A stretch of DNA of 17,080 nt from Bacteroidaceae bacterium (lineage in GTDB: Bacteria; Bacteroidota; Bacteroidia; Bacteroidales; Bacteroidaceae): contig JAGBPB010000076.1 in assembly GCA_017633615.1 (NCBI GenBank), forward strand, positions 1-17,080, in the 5' to 3' direction. Position numbers and translations under genes: made by a program. This document shows positions 1-7,560 of this stretch, one piece after another (within the stretch, counting starts at the first letter, position 1; every line of letters starts with the position of its first letter). The notes below the pieces were generated by a model. The model was not told the origin of the DNA. It worked only from the letters and a program-made list of their open reading frames with translations, and did no database searches.

Positions 1-874
1 CACCGGTCTGGCCGTATTCCTGGATTTCAAGTACGCTATCCAGCGTTTGGGCAAGCAGGCCGTTGCTGATAAGTACGGTAACCTGTTTGACATGTATGAG
101 GAGATTACCGATGTTAATCCGTATGAGAACCCCATGATGATATTCCCCGCCATCCACTACACAATGGGCGGTATCTGGGTTGACTACGAGCTGCAGACCT
201 CTATTCCCGGTCTGTTTGCCATCGGTGAGTGCAACTTCTCAGATCACGGAGCAAACCGTCTGGGTGCTTCTGCTCTTATGCAGGGTCTTGCTGACGGTTA
301 CTTTGTACTCCCCTACACCATCCAGAACTATCTGGCTGACCAGATCCAGGTTCCGCGCTTCAGCACAGACCTGCCTGAGTTCGAGGCTGCAGAGAAGGCT
401 GTCAAGGAGAAGATTGCCAAGATAATGAGCATTAACGGAAAGCGTTCTGTTGATTCTATCCATAAGGAGCTTGGCCACATTATGTGGGAGTACGTAGGTA
501 TGGGCCGTACAGAGGAGTCACTTAAGACTGCTCTCAAGAAACTGGATGAGGTAGAGAAGACCTTCTGGTCAGACCTGCGTGTTCCCGGCGATGCCCAGAC
601 TCTTAACGTTGAGCTTGAAAAGGCTCTGCGTCTGCTTGACTTCATCGAGATAGGCAAGTTGATGGCTTATGACGGTCTTAACCGTGAGGAGTCATGCGGC
701 GGTCACTTCCGTGAGGAGCATCAGACACCTGAAGGCGAGGCACTGCGTCATGATGACAAGTTCTCATACGTAGCCTGCTGGAACTATCAGGGTGAGGGCA
801 AGGCACCTGAGCTGCTCAAGGAGCCTCTCAACTACGAGTATATCAAGGTTCAGACCCGTAATTACAAGAACTGA
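1..874 (+). CDS. frdA: Fumarate reductase / succinate dehydrogenase flavoprotein subunit, C-terminal part
   Basis: The reading frame is already open at the window edge (codons from base 2) and continues to a TGA at 872-874, so the N-terminal FAD-binding part lies outside the window. The visible ~290 residues contain the substrate-site histidine motif HYTMGG (His at 155-157), the AIGEC segment and HGANRLG (Arg at 257-259), which match the dicarboxylate-binding histidine and arginine of the FrdA/SdhA family. The subunit interconverts fumarate and succinate at a covalently bound FAD on the cytoplasmic face of the membrane and passes electrons through FrdB to a cytochrome b subunit. In Bacteroides fragilis the enzyme is encoded as frdCAB and serves anaerobic fumarate respiration; here frdB follows 15 bases downstream and frdC would be expected upstream. 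SdhA is an equally valid name, because sequence alone does not fix the direction of the reaction. Confidence 0.95.
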   Translation, partial: TGLAVFLDFKYAIQRLGKQAVADKYGNLFDMYEEITDVNPYENPMMIFPAIHYTMGGIWVDYELQTSIPGLFAIGECNFSDHGANRLGASALMQGLADGYFVLPYTIQNYLADQIQVPRFSTDLPEFEAAEKAVKEKIAKIMSINGKRSVDSIHKELGHIMWEYVGMGRTEESLKTALKKLDEVEKTFWSDLRVPGDAQTLNVELEKALRLLDFIEIGKLMAYDGLNREESCGGHFREEHQTPEGEALRHDDKFSYVACWNYQGEGKAPELLKEPLNYEYIKVQTRNYKN

Positions 875-889
875 TAAATAAGCATCAAT

Positions 890-1645
890 ATGGAAAAGAC
901 TATAAGCTTCAAACTGAAAATATGGCGCCAGAGAGGTCCTAAGGAGAAGGGCCAGTTCAAGGTGTATGAAATGAAGGATATCCCCACCGATACTTCATTC
1001 CTTGAGATGCTTGACATTCTGAACGAGCAGCTCATCAATGCCGGTGAGGAACCCGTGGTTTTTGACCACGACTGCCGCGAGGGTATCTGCGGTATGTGCT
1101 CACTCTATATCAACGGTCATCCGCACGGCCCCGCTACAGGTGCTACCACTTGCCAGCTTTACATGCGCCGTTTCAAGGATGGTGAGACCATCACCGTAGA
1201 GCCGTGGCGTTCAGCCGGTTTCCCGGTTATCCGTGACCTTATGGTTGACCGCCGTGCATATGACAAGATCATGCAGGCCGGCGGTTACGTATCAATCAAC
1301 ACCGGTGGTGTACCCGATGCCAACGCAATTCCTATCTCAAAGGAGAAGGCTGATCTGGCTATGGATGCTGCAGCATGCATCGGTTGCGGTGCCTGCGTAG
1401 CAGCCTGCAAGAATGGTTCAGCTATGCTGTTCGTGAGCGCCAAGGTTAGCCAGCTTGCTCTTCTCCCGCAGGGTAAGGTTGAGGCTGAGCGCCGCGCCAA
1501 GGCTATGCTCTCCAAGATGGATGAACTGGGATTCGGTAACTGCACCAACACCCGCGCCTGTGAGGCCGAGTGCCCCAAGTGCATCTCTATCAGCAACATT
1601 GCACGCCTGAACCGCGAGTTCATCGTAGCCAAGCTGAAAGACTGA
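890..1645 (+). CDS. frdB: Fumarate reductase / succinate dehydrogenase iron-sulfur subunit
   Basis: This 251-aa protein carries the three iron-sulfur centres of the FrdB/SdhB family. The N-terminal ferredoxin-like domain has Cys62, Cys67, Cys70 and Cys88 (CREGICGMC plus a distal Cys) for [2Fe-2S]. The C-terminal domain has [11 protein letters not shown] (Cys163, 166, 169, 173) and [14 protein letters not shown] (Cys218, 224, 228, 231) for the [4Fe-4S] and [3Fe-4S] clusters. It relays electrons between the FAD of FrdA and the membrane cytochrome b. The ATG lies 15 bases after the frdA stop behind an A/T-rich leader without a Shine-Dalgarno sequence, as is usual in Bacteroidetes, and the two genes are clearly one operon. 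A strong hairpin follows immediately, so this is the last gene of the operon. It could equally be called sdhB. Confidence 0.96.
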   Translation: MEKTISFKLKIWRQRGPKEKGQFKVYEMKDIPTDTSFLEMLDILNEQLINAGEEPVVFDHDCREGICGMCSLYINGHPHGPATGATTCQLYMRRFKDGETITVEPWRSAGFPVIRDLMVDRRAYDKIMQAGGYVSINTGGVPDANAIPISKEKADLAMDAAACIGCGACVAACKNGSAMLFVSAKVSQLALLPQGKVEAERRAKAMLSKMDELGFGNCTNTRACEAECPKCISISNIARLNREFIVAKLKD

Positions 1646-1661
1646 TTCCAAGTAATCTATA

Positions 1662-1705
1662 AACAAAACCGTGGTGAAAAAAAGCCTTTTCACCACGGTT
1701 TTGTT
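1662..1705. terminator. Bidirectional intrinsic terminator hairpin
   Basis: The arms 1662-1680 (AACAAAACCGTGGTGAAAA) and 1687-1705 are perfectly complementary over 19 bp, with a 6-base loop at 1681-1686. The A-run in the left arm and T-run in the right arm make it suitable for terminating transcription from both sides: frdAB from the left and the minus-strand NPWL gene from the right. The right arm contains the stop codon (1690-1692) and last few codons of the minus-strand gene. Confidence 0.85.
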
Positions 1706-3111
1706 GTTTGCATATCAGGGATTTGTGTCTTATAGGTGAAAGTGTCAGAGTGATATAAGTGAAATCCCTGTTTCTCCAGACTACTTGCAATCTCTTCTCT
1801 TTTGAATTTGTCATAGTAGAACATGTGGTTCACCTCAAGATCAGTGAACTGTATAAGTTGAGCAAGATGGTTTATGTTATATATTTTTAGGGTCCTTTTT
1901 ATTACATCGTCAAGTTCCATATCGTCAATGGTGGTAAGCAGAACAGGGTAGTCTCTTATTTTTTTGACCAAAGCCTGTTCTGTGATGAAATCCATCCATT
2001 TTTTGCGTCTCCTGTTTTCACAAAATTCCCTGTATTGATCGTGTAATTCAGCATCAGTGAATGGTGTCCGGTATTCCATTATTATTTCCTGCAGCCACGG
2101 GTTAAAAGGCCACTCATTCCAAGGCTTGTCCTTTATTTTGAAACACAGCTCAAAATACAAGATAAGACTTCTATAATCCATCCGCATGGTAATATGCTGT
2201 ACCATCAATAACTGTAATTCTTTATTCGTTTCTTTTTCACAGACGTCCACCTTGTCTTCATTGTTAGCGTTAAAATACTCTTCCAGTGAACAGCTATGCA
2301 TTATTGATAACTGTTCCAGATCTGAAACAAAAGCGCTTATGGCATCTTTCTCAAGCGTAATGAAATCATCAAGCGGAAAGGTCTTGAGGTCTTGAAATGA
2401 CTCAGGAATCTTAACGGTCTGAAAAACAGGTTTAATGTTATACTTGTCAAGTATGGCGTGATGGGCTTCCAGTAAATCCTTGAGACTTATAAAATAATCA
2501 GTAAAATCAGAGGGCATCTCGTCACGCATCAAACCGACAGTGACAGGTACCAGTTTCCGGGATAGTATTTTCTCTTCTTTAGCATATTCGTACCTTTTGT
2601 AGTATTCATCAACCCATTCAGGGTATGATGTGGGTCTTGACAGATTGAATGTATTTATGTTTCCTGGTGCTTTGATAATCCATTTATCAAGTTTTGTGGC
2701 GTATTCAGCCTGCAGTGAACTGTTTGATGAAATCTTGAATGTTCTCTCCGAACCGTGAAGCAAGGTGTATCCGTGATAAGAGAGATAACTTGTTATATGG
2801 TCGTAGTAATCGGTTTGTTCTTTGGTTATTGCCCGTAATTCTTCATCTGTCATTTGGATCAGATCAACCACCCGGTCAACATTGTTCCAATACAGCCATT
2901 TCTTTAGATTGTAATCCAAATCCATGTTATAACGGTGTACGGCTAGAAACGGGTCTTGATTTATTGCATCCTTGAGCGCTCTCCACATCAGATACTCCTT
3001 CCAACCCAGGTCTTTGGTCTTGCCATACAACTTGTTATAATCCTTGCTCAACTCATCATCACTATGAGTCGCATGAAATGCCTGGACTTTCTCTTCAAGC
3101 CAAGGATTCAT
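1690..3111 (-). CDS. Protein with two NPWL/alpha-CTD-like modules, function unknown
   Basis: I do not recognise this 473-aa protein as a named family. It contains two copies of one module, at residues 2-127 and 337-461. Each opens with NPWL, has an (S/T)D-x-EL motif some 15 residues later and a central aromatic segment, and ends in a helical stretch (77-118 and 412-452) of the form h-DLIQ-x-T-x-x-E, a bend, an I-x-x-x-L helix and a final GF/GY-x-L. That layout resembles the helix-hairpin-helix of the RNA polymerase alpha C-terminal domain. The middle (about 128-336) looks helical and featureless. There is no signal peptide or membrane segment. I chose the ATG at 3111 because it places NPWL at residues 2-5, close to its position in the divergent neighbour; an in-frame TTG at 3150 would add 13 residues. 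The gene is divergent from the TPR gene carrying a third copy, and its stop codon lies in the shared terminator. A role as a scaffold or regulator for the adjacent AAA+ protein is inference. Confidence 0.8.
   Translation of the reverse strand: MNPWLEEKVQAFHATHSDDELSKDYNKLYGKTKDLGWKEYLMWRALKDAINQDPFLAVHRYNMDLDYNLKKWLYWNNVDRVVDLIQMTDEELRAITKEQTDYYDHITSYLSYHGYTLLHGSERTFKISSNSSLQAEYATKLDKWIIKAPGNINTFNLSRPTSYPEWVDEYYKRYEYAKEEKILSRKLVPVTVGLMRDEMPSDFTDYFISLKDLLEAHHAILDKYNIKPVFQTVKIPESFQDLKTFPLDDFITLEKDAISAFVSDLEQLSIMHSCSLEEYFNANNEDKVDVCEKETNKELQLLMVQHITMRMDYRSLILYFELCFKIKDKPWNEWPFNPWLQEIIMEYRTPFTDAELHDQYREFCENRRRKKWMDFITEQALVKKIRDYPVLLTTIDDMELDDVIKRTLKIYNINHLAQLIQFTDLEVNHMFYYDKFKREEIASSLEKQGFHLYHSDTFTYKTQIPDMQTTKPW
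1729..2103 (-). repeat. NPWL/alpha-CTD-like module, copy B (protein level)
   Basis: This encodes residues 337-461 of the minus-strand protein. It has NPWLQEIIMEY, TDAEL, KWMDF, then LAQLIQFTDLEV and IASSLEKQGFHLY, and ends SDTFTYK. Its ending matches copy C (SSAFYTY) more closely than copy A. Confidence 0.75.
2731..3108 (-). repeat. NPWL/alpha-CTD-like module, copy A (protein level)
   Basis: This encodes residues 2-127 of the minus-strand protein. Shared features are NPWL at the start, SDDEL, a GWKEY segment, and VVDLIQMTDEEL followed by ITSYLSYHGYTLL. It aligns by eye with copy B in the same protein and copy C in the divergent gene. The repeat is visible only in the translation; no DNA-level repeat is claimed. 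Confidence 0.75.
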
Positions 3112-3187
3112 TTTTGCAATGTCAAGTTGGGTCTGTCTTGCCACGACCAATAATGTGTTATAGTTCTGCTAAGTTACAAAAAATGTT

Positions 3188-3195
3188 TATTTTTG
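3188..3195 (+). promoter_or_regulatory. Possible Bacteroidetes -7 element for the TPR gene
   Basis: TATTTTTG fits the TAnnTTTG consensus and ends 25 bases before the ATG at 3221. No TTTG lies at the right distance upstream; TTCTG around 3164-3168 is the nearest candidate. The 109-base divergent spacer (3112-3220) must also hold a promoter for the minus-strand gene, but I see no good match for it there. Confidence 0.4.
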
Positions 3196-3220
3196 TGTTT
3201 ATCAACAGCAAAAAGGACTT

Positions 3221-4339
3221 ATGGAAAATGAACCTGTCAATCCTTGGTTAGGAGAAATAATATTGGATTTCCGCCGTAACTGCTCTGATGAGGAGTTGCG
3301 TAAAGGGTACAGGGACTGCATCAAAGGAGGTTCCTCTTATTATTCTTGGGAGGAATTTGTAGGCCTTTATGCACTCAAGGTATATACACAGGATCATCCA
3401 CTGTTCCTTATGTCGCGCAGAGAGATGCCAATATCTGAACATGCACGCGATGTTTTGAATTATCTTTTGGTTAATTGTCTGGCCGACCTCATGCAGATTA
3501 CAGTTGAGGATATGAACGTACTAATTGGTGATATGGACGACCGGCAGCAGATAACCAGATTTCTTGAAGAAAATGACCTGCATTTGCGTAGCAGTGCTTT
3601 TTATACATATAGGCTCTCTTTAGAACGTATTGGTAAGGAGAGGATTGTATTTAATAGGACTCTGAATGAGATGATAAACAAAATCAAGGGCACCTTGTTA
3701 GATTATAATAGAGACCGTATGACGCTTGCTCAGTTCAAGGAGCTGATTGATATGTTTGAACAGGCAGAATGCTATGCCCGGCAGCATGATTGCGGAGTAG
3801 AGGAACGTGAAAACTTATATCATCAATACGCATTCCTTATGGAACTTAAGTCTCCATTTTTTGAAGGTTACTCAGAACATGCAGTCAGAATAGCGGAACG
3901 TATGATGTATTACTTGCAGATAATGCAGCCAGAGTACATAAAAAGAGCCGATGGATACATGATTTTTGGCAATATATATTCAATGATGAGTGACAACGCA
4001 AAAGCATTGGATAAGTATCTTTCCGCGCTTGATACATTACAGAAAGCTCCTGATACGGGAGAGAGGGATAAATGGCTAAACCGTATCCATAGCAGACTGG
4101 GTGGTTGTTACTGGAATCTGAAAGAGCATGAAAAGGCTATAGAGTCATACAAAAACGCTTTAGAATATTCTGACAAACTTTTGTTCTCAAGAGATTCAAG
4201 CAAGGAACAGATTTTTGAGAACCTGGCAGAAATCTATTCCGAGATGGGTGACCAGAAGAACGCAGACTATTACCGTGAACTTGCTACAGATGATGATTCA
4301 GACGATGATTTTGGTGATGATTTTGATGATCTGTTCTGA
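3221..4339 (+). CDS. NPWL/alpha-CTD-like module plus TPR protein with acidic tail
   Basis: This 372-aa protein has three parts. Residues 7-131 are the same module as in the divergent gene (NPWLGEIILDF, SDEEL, YSWEEF, then LADLMQITVEDM and ITRFLEENDLHL). A helical linker runs to about 240. Then come three tetratricopeptide-like repeats at roughly 242-275, 288-321 and 328-358, with typical pairs such as LGGCYWNLKEHEKAIESYKN. The C-terminus (359-372) is a strongly acidic Asp-rich tail ending FDDLF. TPRs bind other proteins, and the tail resembles acidic docking tips such as that of SSB. There is no membrane segment or signal peptide, so it is probably cytoplasmic. The triple AAA+ gene begins 52 bases downstream on the same strand, making that ATPase the likely partner; T7SS EccA proteins likewise combine TPR-like helices with a CbxX-type AAA+ domain, though in a single chain. 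No enzymatic function is apparent. Confidence 0.85.
   Translation: MENEPVNPWLGEIILDFRRNCSDEELRKGYRDCIKGGSSYYSWEEFVGLYALKVYTQDHPLFLMSRREMPISEHARDVLNYLLVNCLADLMQITVEDMNVLIGDMDDRQQITRFLEENDLHLRSSAFYTYRLSLERIGKERIVFNRTLNEMINKIKGTLLDYNRDRMTLAQFKELIDMFEQAECYARQHDCGVEERENLYHQYAFLMELKSPFFEGYSEHAVRIAERMMYYLQIMQPEYIKRADGYMIFGNIYSMMSDNAKALDKYLSALDTLQKAPDTGERDKWLNRIHSRLGGCYWNLKEHEKAIESYKNALEYSDKLLFSRDSSKEQIFENLAEIYSEMGDQKNADYYRELATDDDSDDDFGDDFDDLF
3239..3613 (+). repeat. NPWL/alpha-CTD-like module, copy C (protein level)
   Basis: This encodes residues 7-131 of the TPR protein. It is the third copy of the module found twice in the divergent gene and shares the NPWL start, the (S/T)DxEL motif, the DLxQxT helix start and the closing L-E-x-x-x-x-x-L helix. 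Confidence 0.75.
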
Positions 4340-4355
4340 CATTTGTTTTTTTATG

Positions 4356-4363
4356 TATATTTG
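4356..4363 (+). promoter_or_regulatory. Possible Bacteroidetes -7 element for the triple AAA+ gene
   Basis: TATATTTG fits TAnnTTTG and lies 28 bases before the ATG at 4392, inside the 52-base gap after the TPR gene. No TTTG occurs at a proper -33 distance; TTCTG at 4334-4338 is the nearest. It may let the AAA+ gene be transcribed independently of the TPR gene. Confidence 0.35.
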
Positions 4364-4391
4364 TAATTACTTGTATTCAAAATAGTTTCTT

Positions 4392-7300
4392 ATGAAACGA
4401 TCCAATACTTCAAAATCGGATAAAGGCGAAAATGATGAAATGTTCAACTATATGTTGGATAAATTCATTTCTGAAGCATTTTCAGATGAAAATACCATTA
4501 CAGAAGATGATGTTGAAAATAATGACGCTAATATGACTGAAGAGGAACTGAAACAGAAGTTTGGTGATTCCGTAAGCCTGTATTCATACCGTTTTCACTG
4601 TGATACAGATGATTCTCCGGCTGAATTCCCTGTCCAAGGCATGATAAAGTCATTCCGTCCGCTTGATGACACCTATATCCATATTGATCTTGAAGTGCCA
4701 TATCCACATGAGGAGAAAGACCTTAAGGTGGAGATTACTATGGCCAGTGACCAGCGACGTTTTGAGAATGCGTGGGACACAAACTCAATTATGATGTTCC
4801 GTGACGGGAACCATCTTCATTGCACTCCGTTCCGTATATCGGATATGGTTTATATAGATTACAAGCTGGAACCGGACAAGACTGATACCATCATCATGAA
4901 ACTGTTCAAAGAAGGCATAGAGATACTTAAGAATGAGGTTATCATGCAAGGTCCTTGGCCGCCAAATGAGAGTTTCTATCAAGGAGGCACCAATCTTGAG
5001 GAGAAACTTGAAAACCTCAGGAACATGCCCGGAATGGAGAGCCTTAAGAAGCGTGTTGATGAGATGGTGGTACGCAGCAGGGTTAACCGTACCCGTATGG
5101 ATGCGGGGCTTCCGGTGCTTAATCCGTCCCTGCATACAATACTGATAGGCGGCATAGGCACAAGCAAGACAGCCTGCGTCAACATCCTGGCCGATATCTA
5201 CAAGTCACTGGGCTTGTTGTCAAGCACAGAGGTCCAGACTTTCAACGTGACAACACTTCTCACAGACAGCATGAGCAGCGGAGGTGCCGATGCCATTACC
5301 CATAAGATAAGGGATTCATATTCAGGAGTACTGCTGTTTGAAAACGCGCATGAACTGTTCAAGCCTGAATACAAATATCTGGACACCGAGCCCCAGATAA
5401 TACGAGCCCTTATAGATTCCTTGCGCGAGGCCAGGAACAAGAAGGGCTGGATGATGGTACTCACGGGTTATGAAGATGGCCTGGAGAGCCTGTTTGCAGC
5501 CAATCCGGAGTTGAGAGGTTTCTTTACGGCGCCCATATACATAAACAACTTCAAGTCACAGGAGCTGTTCAAGCTGATTGATCCCGTATGCAGTGAATTC
5601 AGTCTCAAGATAACACCCGATGCCAAGCGTAAGCTGGAGATGTACATAGACCACAAGCAGAAACACAGCAGCGTGGGTTATGAAAACGTTGACCTGATAA
5701 GACGCATCTTTGATGACCAAATAATTCCGGCCATGTTCAAGCGCATTGACGCCATTGAAAAGCCCACTGCCACTGAGATGGAACTTATAGAGCTTGAGGA
5801 CATCCCTGAACTGAACGGTGAGGCCGGCGAAGCTATGGCTGAACTGGATGCCCTGATAGGTCTGGGTAGCCTTAAGAAAAAGATCCATGACTACCTGAAT
5901 GTTATCCGTCTGGTAAATCTGCGTATGGAGAAAGGTCTGCCCACCAAGATGCCACGCCTGCATATGGCATTCTTAGGCAATCCTGGTACAGGTAAGACCA
6001 CCGTGGCCCAGATAATAGGCAAGATATTCGCCTCATGGGGAATACTGTCAACAGGCCATGTAATACGCACTGAGAAGAGCCAGATGGTAGGTCAGTACAT
6101 AGGTGAGACGGAATTCAAGATGCGTAACCTGCTGGCGCGTGCCCGAGGCAATGTGCTGTTCATAGATGAAGCCTATCAGCTCATAGTAGAGGGTATGGAA
6201 AGAGACCACGGCCGCATTGTGATGAACTCGCTGCTTACTGAACTGGGCAATGATGACTCTGACCTGGTTGTAATCCTGGCCGGATATACTGCTCCCATGA
6301 AGAAACTGCTGGAGAGTAACGAAGGTATAGAGAGCCGATTCCCCAACGTATTCAACTTTGAGGATTACACTACTGATGAACTCATGGCCATAGCCCAGAT
6401 AATGATAAAGCAGCAGGGGCTTGAGCTGACCAAGGGAGCAGAGACAAATCTGCGCACCATCATTGATGAGGAGAGCAAGAAACCGTCACCACGGTTTGGC
6501 AACGGCCGTTTTGTATCAAATCTTATTCAGAACCAGGTCCTTGCCACCATGGGATCCAGGCTTGCTTCAATCAAAAGTCCCACTAAAGAACAACTTATAA
6601 CCATCCTGCCTGAGGATGTAGTAATAGGCAAGGGACATAAAGACGTAGAATTTGATGACTTGGCCATAGATTCTGCATTAGCCAGCCTTGATGCTTTGGC
6701 CGGTCTGAGCACCGTAAAGAAAGCCATCCATAACTTTGTACAGTCAGCCCGTTACCTCCATTCCATTGGTGAGCCATACGTAGGCAAGGGACTGCTTTCA
6801 TGGCGTTTCATCGGTAAATCCGGCACAGGCAAGAGCACTGTGGCCGAGATTATGGCCCGCATTCTCAAGGGTATGCATCTGATAGCAAACAGCTATATCA
6901 CCCAAGTCAAGGCCGAGCGCCTTTTCATCGGTAATAACACCATTAGTTATGAGGTATTGAGAGACGCTGTAAAGAAAGCCTGCAATGGCCTTATCCTGAT
7001 TGATGCCGATGAAACCAAGTTCGGCATGAGCATGGACGGTTATGGCCGTATGGTAGAGCAGATACGCCTCAAGATGGAGGAACTGACCATTGAATCCGGC
7101 GGTGAATGCGCCCTTATTCTTGCAGAACTTGATGCTCCCAACAAGACCGTTGCGGAGCAGATGACGGATTCCGGAATCTACGAGTTTGACCACACCCTGG
7201 TATTCAAGGACTTTACCCCCGATGAACTCTTTGAGATACTCTGTAACTGCTTGAAGAAATTCAAGGTTACGTTCACCCCTGCAGCCGAGGCTCACATAAG

Positions 7301-7493
7301 AAAATACATTACAACCCTAAGTTCCAATTATGAGGCTAACGCCCGCACCATGAAACTGATGTCCCGCACCATCCACCAACAGGTTATCCTGCGTGAATCC
7401 GGCTTGACGCGCCGTCCTAAGGAGCATCAGGTTCAGTTGGCAGATATTGAGACCTTCAAGTGGAATAGCCGCAAGGGTCGGGTAGGTTATTGA
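4392..7493 (+). CDS. Triple CbxX/CfqX-type AAA+ ATPase
   Basis: This 1033-aa protein has an N-terminal region of about 200 residues (acidic, then beta-rich, unrecognised) followed by three tandem AAA+ modules of the CbxX/CfqX/SpoVK family. Each opens with a similar L-x-x-(M/L)-x-G-(M/L)-x-x-(L/V)-K-K helix (from residues 206, 485 and 766). Module 2 looks fully active: Walker A GNPGTGKT (529-536), Walker B LFIDEAY (Asp592, Glu593) and the ESRF arginine (Arg649). Module 1 is degenerate: GGIGTSKT (253-260), and Glu317-Asn318 in place of Asp-Glu. Module 3 keeps GKSGTGKS (808-815) and IDADE (871-874) but has GIYEF where module 2 has the ESRF arginine. Relatives remodel proteins as ring ATPases (RuBisCO activase CbbX, EccA of T7SS). 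There is no membrane segment. The substrate is unknown; the TPR and NPWL neighbours and the tubulin-like operon nearby are candidates. The first ~150 codons look more A/T-rich than the rest. Confidence 0.93.
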   Translation: MKRSNTSKSDKGENDEMFNYMLDKFISEAFSDENTITEDDVENNDANMTEEELKQKFGDSVSLYSYRFHCDTDDSPAEFPVQGMIKSFRPLDDTYIHIDLEVPYPHEEKDLKVEITMASDQRRFENAWDTNSIMMFRDGNHLHCTPFRISDMVYIDYKLEPDKTDTIIMKLFKEGIEILKNEVIMQGPWPPNESFYQGGTNLEEKLENLRNMPGMESLKKRVDEMVVRSRVNRTRMDAGLPVLNPSLHTILIGGIGTSKTACVNILADIYKSLGLLSSTEVQTFNVTTLLTDSMSSGGADAITHKIRDSYSGVLLFENAHELFKPEYKYLDTEPQIIRALIDSLREARNKKGWMMVLTGYEDGLESLFAANPELRGFFTAPIYINNFKSQELFKLIDPVCSEFSLKITPDAKRKLEMYIDHKQKHSSVGYENVDLIRRIFDDQIIPAMFKRIDAIEKPTATEMELIELEDIPELNGEAGEAMAELDALIGLGSLKKKIHDYLNVIRLVNLRMEKGLPTKMPRLHMAFLGNPGTGKTTVAQIIGKIFASWGILSTGHVIRTEKSQMVGQYIGETEFKMRNLLARARGNVLFIDEAYQLIVEGMERDHGRIVMNSLLTELGNDDSDLVVILAGYTAPMKKLLESNEGIESRFPNVFNFEDYTTDELMAIAQIMIKQQGLELTKGAETNLRTIIDEESKKPSPRFGNGRFVSNLIQNQVLATMGSRLASIKSPTKEQLITILPEDVVIGKGHKDVEFDDLAIDSALASLDALAGLSTVKKAIHNFVQSARYLHSIGEPYVGKGLLSWRFIGKSGTGKSTVAEIMARILKGMHLIANSYITQVKAERLFIGNNTISYEVLRDAVKKACNGLILIDADETKFGMSMDGYGRMVEQIRLKMEELTIESGGECALILAELDAPNKTVAEQMTDSGIYEFDHTLVFKDFTPDELFEILCNCLKKFKVTFTPAAEAHIRKYITTLSSNYEANARTMKLMSRTIHQQVILRESGLTRRPKEHQVQLADIETFKWNSRKGRVGY

Positions 7494-7507
7494 ATTCCTG
7501 TTCTTGA

Positions 7508-7539
7508 TTTGGAATTATGTAATTAAAACATTATGTTTG
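7508..7539 (+). promoter_or_regulatory. Bacteroidetes-type promoter for the DUF234 ATPase gene
   Basis: TTTG at 7508-7511 and TATGTTTG at 7532-7539 match both boxes of the Bacteroidetes primary sigma consensus, separated by 20 bp. The predicted start site near 7546 would leave a leader of about 15 bases before the ATG at 7561. The site also argues against a longer reading of the gene from the TTG at 7504, which would begin upstream of the promoter. Confidence 0.7.
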
Positions 7540-7560
7540 CAGTGCATAATTGTTTTCAAG

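Noticed and set aside
3112..3150. Extended start (TTG at 3150) for the NPWL-module gene.
   Set aside because: The ATG at 3111 puts NPWL at residues 2-5, consistent with residues 7-10 in the divergent gene; the 13 extra residues have no counterpart. The longer start remains possible.
5556..5963. Minus-strand open frame of 135 codons within the AAA+ gene.
   Set aside because: Antisense shadow of the segment joining modules 1 and 2; no supporting features.
6798..7295. Minus-strand open frame of 165 codons inside the triple AAA+ gene.
   Set aside because: It lies opposite the third AAA+ module with intact Walker motifs; the antisense translation shows no domain.
3221..7493. Type VII secretion locus (EccA with TPR and CbxX AAA+).
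   Set aside because: No EccC-type FtsK ATPase, WXG100 proteins or EccB/D/E genes are present; the resemblance is limited to the AAA+ class and TPR helices.
7504..7560. Extended start (TTG at 7504) for the DUF234 ATPase.
   Set aside because: A good promoter lies at 7508-7539, so a message starting near 7546 cannot include the TTG; the ATG at 7561 gives the typical FVDRKKE N-terminus.
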